Assembly (NCBI RefSeq): GCF_008843165.1
Contig: NZ_CP044427.1
Span: forward strand, 62,001-126,000
Length of the DNA stretch: 64,000 nt
Direction: 5' to 3'
From: Ornithinimicrobium pratense
GTDB taxonomy: Bacteria > Actinomycetota > Actinomycetes > Actinomycetales > Dermatophilaceae
The position numbers and the translations under genes were made by a program. Below are positions 7,524-14,515 of this stretch, piece by piece (the stretch's first letter is position 1; every line of letters starts with the position of its first letter). The notes under the pieces were generated by a model. It was not told the DNA's origin. It saw nothing but the letters and a program-made list of their open reading frames with translations, and searched no databases.

Positions 7524-9034
7524 GGGCAGTCCTCCGGCCAGACGACGGCGACGGTGGAGGGCCGGGGCGCGCTGGTGGAGGCACCGGTGGGTTCGGGCGC
7601 GCCGGCCGCACCGCCCAGGCTCCCGGCGCCCAGGCCGAGGCGCTCCAGCAGGGCCGCGGTGAGCGGCCCGGCGGCCAGCTCTTCGCGGCCCTCCTCGACG
7701 CTGGCCACCGTGACGGCCTCGGCGTCGGCGGGGATCGCGGTGGCGGTGCTCCCGTCCGGGAGGAGCACTAGGGGCGTGCAGTTCTGCGCGCCGGACCCGC
7801 GCGCTGGACGGGTCGGCTCAGGACTGGTGACCAGGTCGCGCAGGTCGGCCACGATGCGGTCGGCCCCGGCGCGGTCGTCTGCGGACAGGGTGCGGCGGAC
7901 CTGGTCACGGTAATAGGCGGGCAGGGCCTCGACGGGGACGTCGGACTCCTCCTCGACCGTGGACAGCGGGATGGGGCCCAGGTCCTGGGACAGCCCGCGG
8001 AAGATGGCCACCTGGCCGTCCTGATCGCCCACGTAGAACTGCCGCTGGCTCCAGGTCCACCCGCCCCAGAGCGCCATCGCGAGGACCGCGACGAGGGACA
8101 GCGCCACCAGTGAGCCGCGCAGGACACGGGCCAACCGACTGGTCTGCTCCTCGGCCAGCACCGGCGGGTCGACGGCGGCGGGGACACCGCTGGCCTCCCG
8201 GCTGAGCTGGGCCGCCTTCTCCGCCGGGGTGAGGGCAGAGACCCGCTGCACGCCGCGGCGCTCGCTGGCCGCGCCGACCACCTGCGGCTTGGTGGTGCCG
8301 TCGCCCGGCGGGACGGCGTCGGCCACGATGACGGTGACGTTGTCGCGGGTGGAGGCGCGCAGTGCGGTCTGGATCAGGCTCTCCGCGACCTCCCCGGGCG
8401 TCCGGCCGGTCTCGCCGAGGATCTCGGCGACGGTGTCCCGGGAGACGTAGTCGGTCAGGCCGTCGCTGCAGATCATCAGCCGGTCGCCGCGGTGCAGCTC
8501 GCGCAGGGACAGGTCGGGCTGGTCCTCGGGCCGGCCGGTCAGCACGCGGGTCACCAGGGAGCGCTGCGGGTGGTGCAGCGCCTCGTCCTCGTTGATGCGC
8601 TCCTCGTCGAGCAGCTGCTGGACGAAGGAGTGGTCCTTGGTGATCTGGGTCAGCCGTCCGCCGCGCAGCAGGTAGGCCCGGGAGTCGCCGATGTTGGCCA
8701 CCGCCAACTTGGTGCCGGCGCGGATCATCGCGATGCAGGTGGTCCCCATCCCGTCGGAGTCCGGGTAGACCTCCATCACGTCGGCGAGGCGGCTGTTGGC
8801 CTCCTCGATGGCCCGCTCCAGGATGTCCAGGGAGTCGTCGGCGCCGTGCGCCTCACCGTCGAGGTGGACCAGCTCGCCGACCACCAGGGAGGAGGCGACG
8901 TCACCGGCCGCGTGCCCGCCCATCCCGTCGCAGAGCACTAGCAGCTCGGGCCCGGCGTAGGCCGAGTCCTCGTTGCGGGACTTGCTGCCCAGTCCCACAT
9001 TGCTGCGGGCGGCGTAGCGGAGGGCGACGGGCAT
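7520..9034 (-). CDS. pstP: PP2C-type serine/threonine phosphatase PstP
   Basis: A 504-residue membrane phosphatase that reverses PknA/PknB phosphorylation. The N-terminal PP2C domain (about 1-240) shows metal-binding motifs SRNEDSAYAG, CDGMGGHAAGD, ICSDGLTDYV and STRDNVTVIV. A linker leads to one transmembrane helix near residue 325 and an extracellular domain of about 150 residues. I placed the start at ATG 9034 (MPVALRYAARSNVG); the frame extends farther upstream but that part lies inside fhaB. It follows fhaB by two bases and overlaps rodA. The order fhaA-fhaB-pstP-rodA-pbpA-pknB matches the conserved actinobacterial operon. Confidence 0.95.
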   Translation of the reverse strand: MPVALRYAARSNVGLGSKSRNEDSAYAGPELLVLCDGMGGHAAGDVASSLVVGELVHLDGEAHGADDSLDILERAIEEANSRLADVMEVYPDSDGMGTTCIAMIRAGTKLAVANIGDSRAYLLRGGRLTQITKDHSFVQQLLDEERINEDEALHHPQRSLVTRVLTGRPEDQPDLSLRELHRGDRLMICSDGLTDYVSRDTVAEILGETGRTPGEVAESLIQTALRASTRDNVTVIVADAVPPGDGTTKPQVVGAASERRGVQRVSALTPAEKAAQLSREASGVPAAVDPPVLAEEQTSRLARVLRGSLVALSLVAVLAMALWGGWTWSQRQFYVGDQDGQVAIFRGLSQDLGPIPLSTVEEESDVPVEALPAYYRDQVRRTLSADDRAGADRIVADLRDLVTSPEPTRPARGSGAQNCTPLVLLPDGSTATAIPADAEAVTVASVEEGREELAAGPLTAALLERLGLGAGSLGGAAGAPEPTGASTSAPRPSTVAVVWPEDCP

Positions 9035-9036
9035 GG

Positions 9037-9507
9037 TCAGCGGCGCAGCTCGAGGACGGTCTGGCCGATCCGGATCTGCGCGCCGGGATCGAGACGGGCC
9101 CCGGTGCCGATCTCCTCGCCGTCCACCACGGTGCCGTTGGTGGACCCCAGGTCGTCGGCATACCAGGCGTCGGCTCCCGGGTAGATGCGCAGGTGGCGCC
9201 CGGAGGCGTAGTCGTCGGTGAGGACCAGGGCGCACTCGGGGTTGCGGCCGATGAGCACGCCAGCCTCGTGCAGGGGCACCGAGGTGCCGCGCAGCCGGCC
9301 CTCGGTCACCACCAGGTGGGTCGGGGATTTGCGGCGCTGCCGGGTCTCGGCACGGGACTCGCGCGACCGGGCGGGGCCGGCGTTGCGGGACAGGACCCTG
9401 GTGCCGTAGAGGTCACCGCGCAGCGCGCCCACGACGGAGAAGACGAAGGCCCAGAGCAGGACCACGATGCCGAGGCGCAGCAGGTTCAGGGTCAGCTCCC
9501 CCATCAA
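9037..9507 (-). CDS. fhaB: FHA domain protein FhaB/FipA-type
   Basis: A 156-residue protein with an N-terminal transmembrane helix (about residues 6-30) and a C-terminal FHA domain (about 75-150) that binds phosphothreonine. FHA signatures are LIGRNPECALVL, SGRHLRIYP and DLGSTNGTVVDG. In actinobacteria FhaB is phosphorylated by PknA/PknB and links signalling to septal and wall synthesis. Its start overlaps the fhaA stop by four bases. Confidence 0.93.
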   Translation of the reverse strand: MMGELTLNLLRLGIVVLLWAFVFSVVGALRGDLYGTRVLSRNAGPARSRESRAETRQRRKSPTHLVVTEGRLRGTSVPLHEAGVLIGRNPECALVLTDDYASGRHLRIYPGADAWYADDLGSTNGTVVDGEEIGTGARLDPGAQIRIGQTVLELRR

Positions 9508-10349
9508 GCCTCCAGGTCGACGGTCAGGTGCGTGCGGCCCAGGGTGATGCGGTCACCGCGGCGCAGCTCCTCGGTGCCGACCTGCTCGCCGTTGAGATAG
9601 GTGCCGTTGGTGGAGCCGAGGTCGCGCAGGAGGACCTGCAGGTGCGGCCCGTCGTGGGTGATGCGAATCTCGGCGTGCCGCCGGGATGCGCCCGCGTCGT
9701 CGACGACGACGGTGCAGCTCTCGTCCCGGCCGATCGTGGACACGGCCCCGGTGAGGGGGATTCGTAGCCCATCCACCTCCAGGGTGACCGGCGCGTGCCC
9801 GCTCGATGCCGGCCGGCGGGGCTGCACGGGGGCCTGGGCAGTCTGGGTGGGGCGGCGGTATGCAGCCCCGGCGTCCACGTGGTCCTGACTCTCGCGGTCC
9901 TCACCCTGGTCGGCCGACCGGTCCCGCTCCGGCCTGGGCGTGGGCCGCCGCCGTGGCTCGGGCGCGCTGCCGCGCCGCCCGTCCTTGCTGGCGGGCCGGA
10001 TCCGGAAGATGCCGGTCTCCAGGTCGTCGCCGGAGACGAGGCGCACCTCGTAGGGACCAGGTGAGACGTAGCGCTGGGCATCGGCGTGGTCCTCGGCCGC
10101 GGCGATCAGCTCGTCGGTCAGGGCGCGGTCGTAGGAGGAGAGCCGCTCGTAGTCGGTCTCGGCGAGCTCGATGGTGAAGACGTTGGGGACCATGGTGCGG
10201 CCAGGTCCGAGGACCGCGGCGCGGTCGTCCATGGACCTGCGCATCGCCGAGGCGATCTCGACCGGCTGGACCTCGGCCTTGAAGATCCGCGCGAAGGGCT
10301 GCTTGACGGCGCGCTCGAGTCGGCGTTCGAGCTTGTCGAAGACTCCCAC
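9504..10349 (-). CDS. fhaA: FHA domain protein FhaA with DUF3662 domain
   Basis: A 281-residue cytoplasmic regulator. The N-terminal DUF3662 domain (about 1-125) begins VGVFDKLERRLERAVKQPF. A charged, proline-rich linker follows, then a C-terminal FHA domain (about 190-280) with STIGRDESC, SRRHAEIRI and LGSTNGTYLNG. In mycobacteria the homologue binds the phosphorylated pseudokinase domain of MviN and restrains lipid II flipping. GTG 10349 is chosen because a strong ribosome-binding site, AGGAGG, ends 7 bases upstream (10357-10362) and conserved sequence starts there. It is the first gene of the operon, so the promoter should lie in 10360-10500. Confidence 0.93.
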   Translation of the reverse strand: MGVFDKLERRLERAVKQPFARIFKAEVQPVEIASAMRRSMDDRAAVLGPGRTMVPNVFTIELAETDYERLSSYDRALTDELIAAAEDHADAQRYVSPGPYEVRLVSGDDLETGIFRIRPASKDGRRGSAPEPRRRPTPRPERDRSADQGEDRESQDHVDAGAAYRRPTQTAQAPVQPRRPASSGHAPVTLEVDGLRIPLTGAVSTIGRDESCTVVVDDAGASRRHAEIRITHDGPHLQVLLRDLGSTNGTYLNGEQVGTEELRRGDRITLGRTHLTVDLEA

Positions 10350-10511
10350 GGCGCTTCCTCCTGTGCTGGTGGCAACCGGCAGGACGTCACTCCTGCCCCA
10401 TGGATCGTACTGTCCGGGACTGGCAGAAGGCTGGACCTTGCGGCCCCGCCCGAGGGCGGAATCGGGGATTTCGGGGGCAGGTCGCCTCCGTGCTAATGTT
10501 GTCCGGCACTC

Positions 10512-10595
10512 GCGCGAGTGGCGGAATAGGCAGACGCGCACGGTTCAGGTCCGTGTGTCCGAAAGGACGTGGGGGTTCAACTCCCCCCTCGCGCA
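10512..10595 (+). tRNA. tRNA-Leu (anticodon CAG)
   Basis: An 84-base class II tRNA. The acceptor stem pairs GCGCGAG (10512-10518) with CTCGCGC (10588-10594), with discriminator A at 10595. The anticodon stem CACGG/CCGTG encloses the loop TTCAGGT, giving anticodon CAG. A long variable arm follows the anticodon stem, and the T arm is GGGGG-TTCAACT-CCCCC. The D loop contains the leucine-type GG. CCA is not encoded. CAG reads CUG, the dominant leucine codon here. Confidence 0.96.
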
Positions 10596-10615
10596 CGTCA
10601 AGGTAGCTGTATCGA

Positions 10616-10653
10616 CGAAGGTCCCGGCCGGAGCAATCCGACCGGGACCTTCG
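10616..10653 (+). terminator. Hairpin terminator after tRNA-Leu
   Basis: A perfect 12-bp inverted repeat, CGAAGGTCCCGG (10616-10627) and CCGGGACCTTCG (10642-10653), is separated by 14 bases. It lies 20 bases after the tRNA and before the convergent SRPBCC gene, so it may terminate both. There is no T-run, as is usual in high-GC genomes. Confidence 0.75.
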
Positions 10654-10694
10654 CGTTGAGGGTGGCAGTGCGCCGCGCCCCGTGGCCGCCCTGC

Positions 10695-11180
10695 TCAGGC
10701 GGCCAGATAGTCGTCGATCTGGTTGATCGCCGAGGTCGCGCCCTCCTCCACACCCATGGCCAGGACCTGTTCCAGCCCCTCGGCCGTGGCATAGACGGAG
10801 GTGAACACCGCGCGGGTGCCACCGTCGGCGGTCTCGAAGGTGAAGGTGTTCTCCGAGACGGGCATGTCCAGCAGCGGCTGCAGATCGGCGTCCGCGAAGC
10901 CGTCGCGGAAGCTGAAGCTGCGCGGCTCGTCCACCTCGGTGATCTCCCACCAGCCGCCGAAGCGCTCACCCTCGGGGCTGGTCATGTAGTAGGTCATCCG
11001 GCCACCGGGGGCCAGCTGGTGCTCGACGAAGGTGGCCGGGTACTGCGGCGGTCCCCAGACCTTCTCCAACTGGCGGGGGTCGGCATACACGGCCCACACC
11101 CGCTCGACCGGGGCGGCGAACTGGGCCGTGATGATGATGGTGCGGGTGTCGATGTCCTTGGTGATGTCGATGACAGGCAT
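10695..11180 (-). CDS. SRPBCC / AHSA1 domain protein
   Basis: A 161-residue START-like (SRPBCC, Aha1-type) protein with a hydrophobic ligand cavity. Family features are RVWAVYADPRQLEKVWGP, HQLAPGGRMTYYMTSPEG, GWWEITEVDEPRSFSFRD and a final helix EGLEQVLAMGVEEG. The ATG (MPVIDITKDID) lies one base after the stop of the ArsR-type regulator, so they form an operon. ArsR-SRPBCC pairs are very common. The specific ligand or function is not known. Confidence 0.9.
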   Translation of the reverse strand: MPVIDITKDIDTRTIIITAQFAAPVERVWAVYADPRQLEKVWGPPQYPATFVEHQLAPGGRMTYYMTSPEGERFGGWWEITEVDEPRSFSFRDGFADADLQPLLDMPVSENTFTFETADGGTRAVFTSVYATAEGLEQVLAMGVEEGATSAINQIDDYLAA

Positions 11181-11181
11181 G

Positions 11182-11508
11182 TCAGTCCTCTTCCAGGAGT
11201 GCGTCGATGCGGTCGATGCGACCGCGCCAGATGTCCTCGAGCTCGGTGAGCATCGAGGCGACGGAGCGGACGGCCTGCACGTCACCGCTGGCCAGCTGCT
11301 GCCGGCCCTCGCGACGCTTGGTGATCAGGCCGGCTCGTTCAAGCACGGCGACGTGCTTCTGCACCGCGGCGAAGCTCATCTCGTAGTTCGCCGCCAGGGC
11401 GGAGACCGAGTGCTCGCCTGCCAGCACCCGGCGCAGGATGTCGCGCCGCGTGCGGTCGGCCAGCGCGTGGAACATCGCGTCCGCGCGCTGCTCGCTGGTC
11501 CCGTCCAT
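11182..11508 (-). CDS. ArsR family transcriptional regulator
   Basis: A 108-residue winged-helix repressor. The HTH covers about residues 10-75, with RTRRDILRRVLAGEHSVSALA and SFAAVQKHVAVLERAGLI. No metal-binding cysteine pair is visible, so it belongs to the non-metal ArsR type paired with SRPBCC proteins. ATG 11508 is preferred; a TTG at 11523 lies inside the palindromic operator. No Shine-Dalgarno sequence precedes the ATG, which suggests a leaderless transcript. The palindrome six bases upstream implies autoregulation. Confidence 0.9.
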   Translation of the reverse strand: MDGTSEQRADAMFHALADRTRRDILRRVLAGEHSVSALAANYEMSFAAVQKHVAVLERAGLITKRREGRQQLASGDVQAVRSVASMLTELEDIWRGRIDRIDALLEED

Positions 11509-11513
11509 GAGAC

Positions 11514-11541
11514 CAACATACAACCATTTGGTTGTATGTTG
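11514..11541. promoter_or_regulatory. Palindromic operator of the ArsR-SRPBCC operon
   Basis: A perfect 13-bp inverted repeat: CAACATACAACCA (11514-11526) and TGGTTGTATGTTG (11529-11541), with a 2-base centre. It is AT-rich compared with its surroundings and ends six bases before the ArsR start codon. Its two-fold symmetry fits an ArsR dimer site, and a dimer bound here would block the promoter. Confidence 0.8.
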
Positions 11542-11556
11542 TCAAGGGTCCCTGCG

Positions 11557-12354
11557 TCAGGGGGCTGCGGGACCGCCCGGGGTCGTGTCGTCGGTCGTGT
11601 CACCAGCCGCGTCACCGGCCTCGGCGCGGGCCTCCGCCTGCTTGGACAGGCCGCGGAGCATGACCCCCGCGATCAGGTTGAAGGCCGCGAACCCGGCGAT
11701 CAGCCAGGCGAACCAGCCGGTGTCGCCCTCGGCAAAGCGCAGGAACGCGAAGACGGCCAGGATGGCACCCAGGACGATGTAGAGGATCGAGCGGCGGCGC
11801 AGCATCCGGGGGTCCATCTGCTGCAGTGCGGCAGCCCCGGCGCCGCCCGCCGCGGCCGGGTGCTCCGTGGTCTCGCCGGCGGTGACGGTCGACGGTGCGG
11901 CGGGGGTGAGGTGGGTCAGGTCATCGGGGCTCAGCCCCTCCTCCTCAATGAGTCCGTCGAAGGAGCGGCCGGTCTGCGGGTCGTAGGCCTCGTAGCCGGT
12001 CTCCGTGGCGACGATCCGCACGGCCCGCCGCACCTGGTCGAGGAAGTGCGCCCGGTCCTCGCGGGCACGCACCGGGAAGGACACCGAGGCCGAGCGGTCG
12101 TAGAGCTCGACCTGCAGACCGCTCTCGGACGCGGTGAGCTCGCCGAAGACGTCACCGTCGGTCTCCTCCGCGACCCAGACCTCGACCGGCTCGGTGAGGT
12201 GCTCCCGCAGCCGGGCCTCGATCCGGCGGAACGCGGCCACGCCCGCCTGGAGGGCCGCCTCGTCCACCGGAGGGCCGTCCTGCTCGTCGGCAGCGACGAC
12301 GTCGGCCCAGCTCTGGCCGGGCGTGCGCGGGTAGAGGGTGATGTCGTACGTCAT
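11557..12354 (-). CDS. Hypothetical membrane protein
   Basis: A 265-residue protein I do not recognise. An acidic N-terminal region (1-150, beginning MTYDITLYPRTPGQSW) has no clear motif. It is followed by an Ala/Pro-rich linker and two transmembrane helices (about 193-210 and 214-232), then a polar tail rich in Ala, Asp and Thr. The N-terminal part resembles small soluble actinobacterial domains whose role is unknown. It has its own likely promoter between 12355 and 12500, and its stop lies 16 bases from the ArsR operator. Confidence 0.75.
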   Translation of the reverse strand: MTYDITLYPRTPGQSWADVVAADEQDGPPVDEAALQAGVAAFRRIEARLREHLTEPVEVWVAEETDGDVFGELTASESGLQVELYDRSASVSFPVRAREDRAHFLDQVRRAVRIVATETGYEAYDPQTGRSFDGLIEEEGLSPDDLTHLTPAAPSTVTAGETTEHPAAAGGAGAAALQQMDPRMLRRRSILYIVLGAILAVFAFLRFAEGDTGWFAWLIAGFAAFNLIAGVMLRGLSKQAEARAEAGDAAGDTTDDTTPGGPAAP

Positions 12355-12500
12355 GCCCCCATCCTGCCCGGGCAGTGGGCAAACACCCGAAACGGCGCCG
12401 CCCGCTGTCAGCTCGGTGCATGAGGTCGGTGCTCTCGCGTCCCGACGACGGGAGTGCCCCGAGCCTGTCGCGGGCCCGGTCGGACTGTCATGATCTGTCC

Positions 12501-12890
12501 ATGCGCAATGTGCTCGGCGGTGAGCTGCAGGAGTGCGGCATCGACCCGATGACAGGGTTCACCCGGTCGGGCCGGTGCGAGGTCACGCCGGACGACCTAG
12601 GGGTGCACGGCGTATGTGCGGTGATGACCGAGGATTTCCTGCAGCACCAGTTGGGGGTCGGCAACGACCTGGTGACCCCCCGGCCCATGTGGTCCTTCCC
12701 GGGGCTGCGGGCCGGTGATCGGTGGTGCGTCGTCGCGGTGCGATGGCTGCAGGCGCAGCGGGCGGGCTGCGGGGCGCCGGTGGTGCTGGCCAGCACCCAC
12801 GAGTCGGTGCTTGAAGTGGTGCCGTTGACGCTGCTGCAGCAGCACGCCGTCGACGTGCCCGACGACGTCTCCGGTCTGACCCACGGCTGA
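12501..12890 (+). CDS. DUF2237 family protein
   Basis: A 129-residue protein of the DUF2237 family, widespread and without known function. The family pattern is clear: NVLGGELQECGIDPMTGFTR, DDLGVHGVCAVMTEDFL, GNDLVTPRP, FPGLRAGDRWCVVAVRW and ASTHESVLEVVPL. Several conserved cysteines and histidines suggest metal binding, which is inference. I chose ATG 12501 because homology begins there; the upstream part of the frame has no resemblance to the family. Confidence 0.9.
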   Translation: MRNVLGGELQECGIDPMTGFTRSGRCEVTPDDLGVHGVCAVMTEDFLQHQLGVGNDLVTPRPMWSFPGLRAGDRWCVVAVRWLQAQRAGCGAPVVLASTHESVLEVVPLTLLQQHAVDVPDDVSGLTHG

Positions 12891-12933
12891 GCCTGGCGAC
12901 CTGACCCGCAGGAGCCGCGCCTACCATCGCCGG

Positions 12934-13854
12934 GTGCTGCGCATCGCGACCTTCAACGTCAACGGGATCAGGGCCGCCGAGCGTCGGGGGTTCGGCGCCT
13001 GGCTGCACGGGTGTGCGCCCGACGTCGCCGCCCTGCAGGAGGTGCGCTGCCCGGCGGATGCGCTGCCCGCTGACGTCTTCGGCGACCACCACCTGACCTA
13101 TGACCCCGGCACGATCCCGGGCCGCAACGGCGTCGCCGTGCTGACCCGTCAGGCCCCGGCGGCGGTGCGCACCTGGGGTGCCCCGGTCCTGGTGCGCCGG
13201 CCCGGGACAGCGGCCACCGACCTGAGCGAGGCGGGGGACGGCATACCCCTGGCCCGTGGCCTGTCGCGGTTCGTGCCCGAGGGCCGCTACGTCGAGGTGG
13301 ACCTGGCCGACGAGCCGGTGACGGTGGCCAGCCTCTACCTGCCCAAGGGCGGGTTGCCTGCCCACCTGCAGGTGGCGGGCCGGATGCGGGAGGCACCGGA
13401 CGGCGGTGCCAGGTATGCCCGCAAGATGGGCTTCCTGACCGCCTTCGCCCGTCAGCTGCACCGGACGCGCCGAGCAGCCCGTGCGCGGGGCCGGGAGTTC
13501 GTGCTGCTCGGGGACCTCAACGTCGCGCACACCGAGCTGGACGTCGCGCACTGGCGGCGCCACCAGCGCTCGGAGGGCTTCCTGCCCGAGGAGCGGGCCT
13601 GGATGGGAGACCAGCTCTCCGCCCGCACCCTCGTCGACGTCGTCCGGCTGCTGCACCCAGACACCCCCGGGCCGTGGTCGTGGTGGAGCTGGCTGGGGCG
13701 CACCTTCGAGCGGGACGAGGGCTGGCGGATCGACTACCACCTGGCCACCCCGGGGCTGGCCCGGCGGGCGAGGACGGCGCACGTCCACCGCCAGGGCCAG
13801 GACGGCGTCCGGGTCAGCGACCACGGGGCAGTCGTCGTCGACTACGGCCCCTGA
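12934..13854 (+). CDS. xthA: Exodeoxyribonuclease III
   Basis: A 306-residue EEP-superfamily nuclease acting as an AP endonuclease and 3'-5' exonuclease in base-excision repair. Visible catalytic motifs are FNVNGIRAAE (Asn), LQEVRCPADA (Glu), GDLNVAHTELD (Asp, Asn) and SDHGAVVVDY (Asp, His). The length is near 265-300, and an insertion around residues 75-105 is typical of actinobacterial members. GTG 12934 is the start. A rare ATA codon occurs in DGIP within the word GGCATACC (see findings). Confidence 0.94.
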   Translation: MLRIATFNVNGIRAAERRGFGAWLHGCAPDVAALQEVRCPADALPADVFGDHHLTYDPGTIPGRNGVAVLTRQAPAAVRTWGAPVLVRRPGTAATDLSEAGDGIPLARGLSRFVPEGRYVEVDLADEPVTVASLYLPKGGLPAHLQVAGRMREAPDGGARYARKMGFLTAFARQLHRTRRAARARGREFVLLGDLNVAHTELDVAHWRRHQRSEGFLPEERAWMGDQLSARTLVDVVRLLHPDTPGPWSWWSWLGRTFERDEGWRIDYHLATPGLARRARTAHVHRQGQDGVRVSDHGAVVVDYGP

Positions 13855-13921
13855 GGGCCCAGCAAGACCTGACAAACGGCCTCGTGTTGCCGGGTGAGCC
13901 TCGGGCAGGCACCGTGGGGGC

Positions 13922-14320
13922 ATGAGCGATCAGTCTTTTGACGACCAGTCCGAGCAGACCCGGGACGACGGGTTCGGCATCATGGACCGCACCGCCGAGC
14001 AGCAGGAGACCGCGGAGGTCAACCTGGATGAGCCCAGCTCGACCGATGACGTGCCGTGGAGCCCCCCGGACCGCATGCCGATCCACTCGGAGTTCGGGGA
14101 CGAGCCCGAGGAGGAGACCATCGACCAGCGGATCGCCCAGGAGCTGCCGGAGGACGGCACCGCCTATGGCGCGCCGGAGCCGGAGGGGATCCTCGGTGGT
14201 GCCGACGACCTGAGCGGCGAGGGCGTGGACGGCACGGGCCCGGCCCCGGACCAGATGCTGGGCGGCGACGACCCCGATGCCATCCCGGCCGAGGACGACG
14301 TCCTCGACGGCCCGGTCTGA
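13922..14320 (+). CDS. DUF5709 domain protein
   Basis: A 132-residue, very acidic, probably disordered soluble protein. The centre matches DUF5709: DVPWSPPDRMPIHSEFGDEPEEETIDQRIAQELPE. Members are common in actinobacteria and have no known function. It precedes the carotenoid genes but is separated by 195 bases, so it is probably a separate unit. Confidence 0.82.
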   Translation: MSDQSFDDQSEQTRDDGFGIMDRTAEQQETAEVNLDEPSSTDDVPWSPPDRMPIHSEFGDEPEEETIDQRIAQELPEDGTAYGAPEPEGILGGADDLSGEGVDGTGPAPDQMLGGDDPDAIPAEDDVLDGPV

Positions 14321-14427
14321 GACCGCGTCGTGTCGGCCAGGCGCACCGGCGCGGGACGGTCCGCGCTGGTGGAGGCCCTGGTGACGGGGTGGTTGTGACG
14401 GCATCGATGCGGTACGCTCGGCAAGGT

Positions 14428-14444
14428 TAGACAAGGTATGGACA
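14428..14444 (+). promoter_or_regulatory. Candidate CarH/LitR operator at the idi-crtE promoter
   Basis: Two copies of the half-site T-N-N-A-C-A, TAGACA (14428-14433) and TGGACA (14439-14444), lie exactly 11 bp apart in the same orientation. A weaker third, TCGGCA, begins at 14418. CarH-type B12 photoreceptors bind direct repeats with this core at 11-bp spacing. The same two hexamers occur in the array at the CarH-like gene's own promoter (51283-51335). The site overlaps a possible ATG at 14438, which argues that translation begins farther downstream. Confidence 0.5.
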
Positions 14445-14515
14445 GCAAGCGGGGTGAGCCACGCAGGGCCGCTCCGGCCGGCCTGAGCCACCAGCAGGAC
14501 GGGAGCAGGGACCAG

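Noticed and set aside
14438..14515. ATG 14438 as start of the Idi-CrtE protein
   Set aside because: It overlaps the putative operator, and the extra 26 residues do not resemble isomerases; GTG 14516 is preferred.
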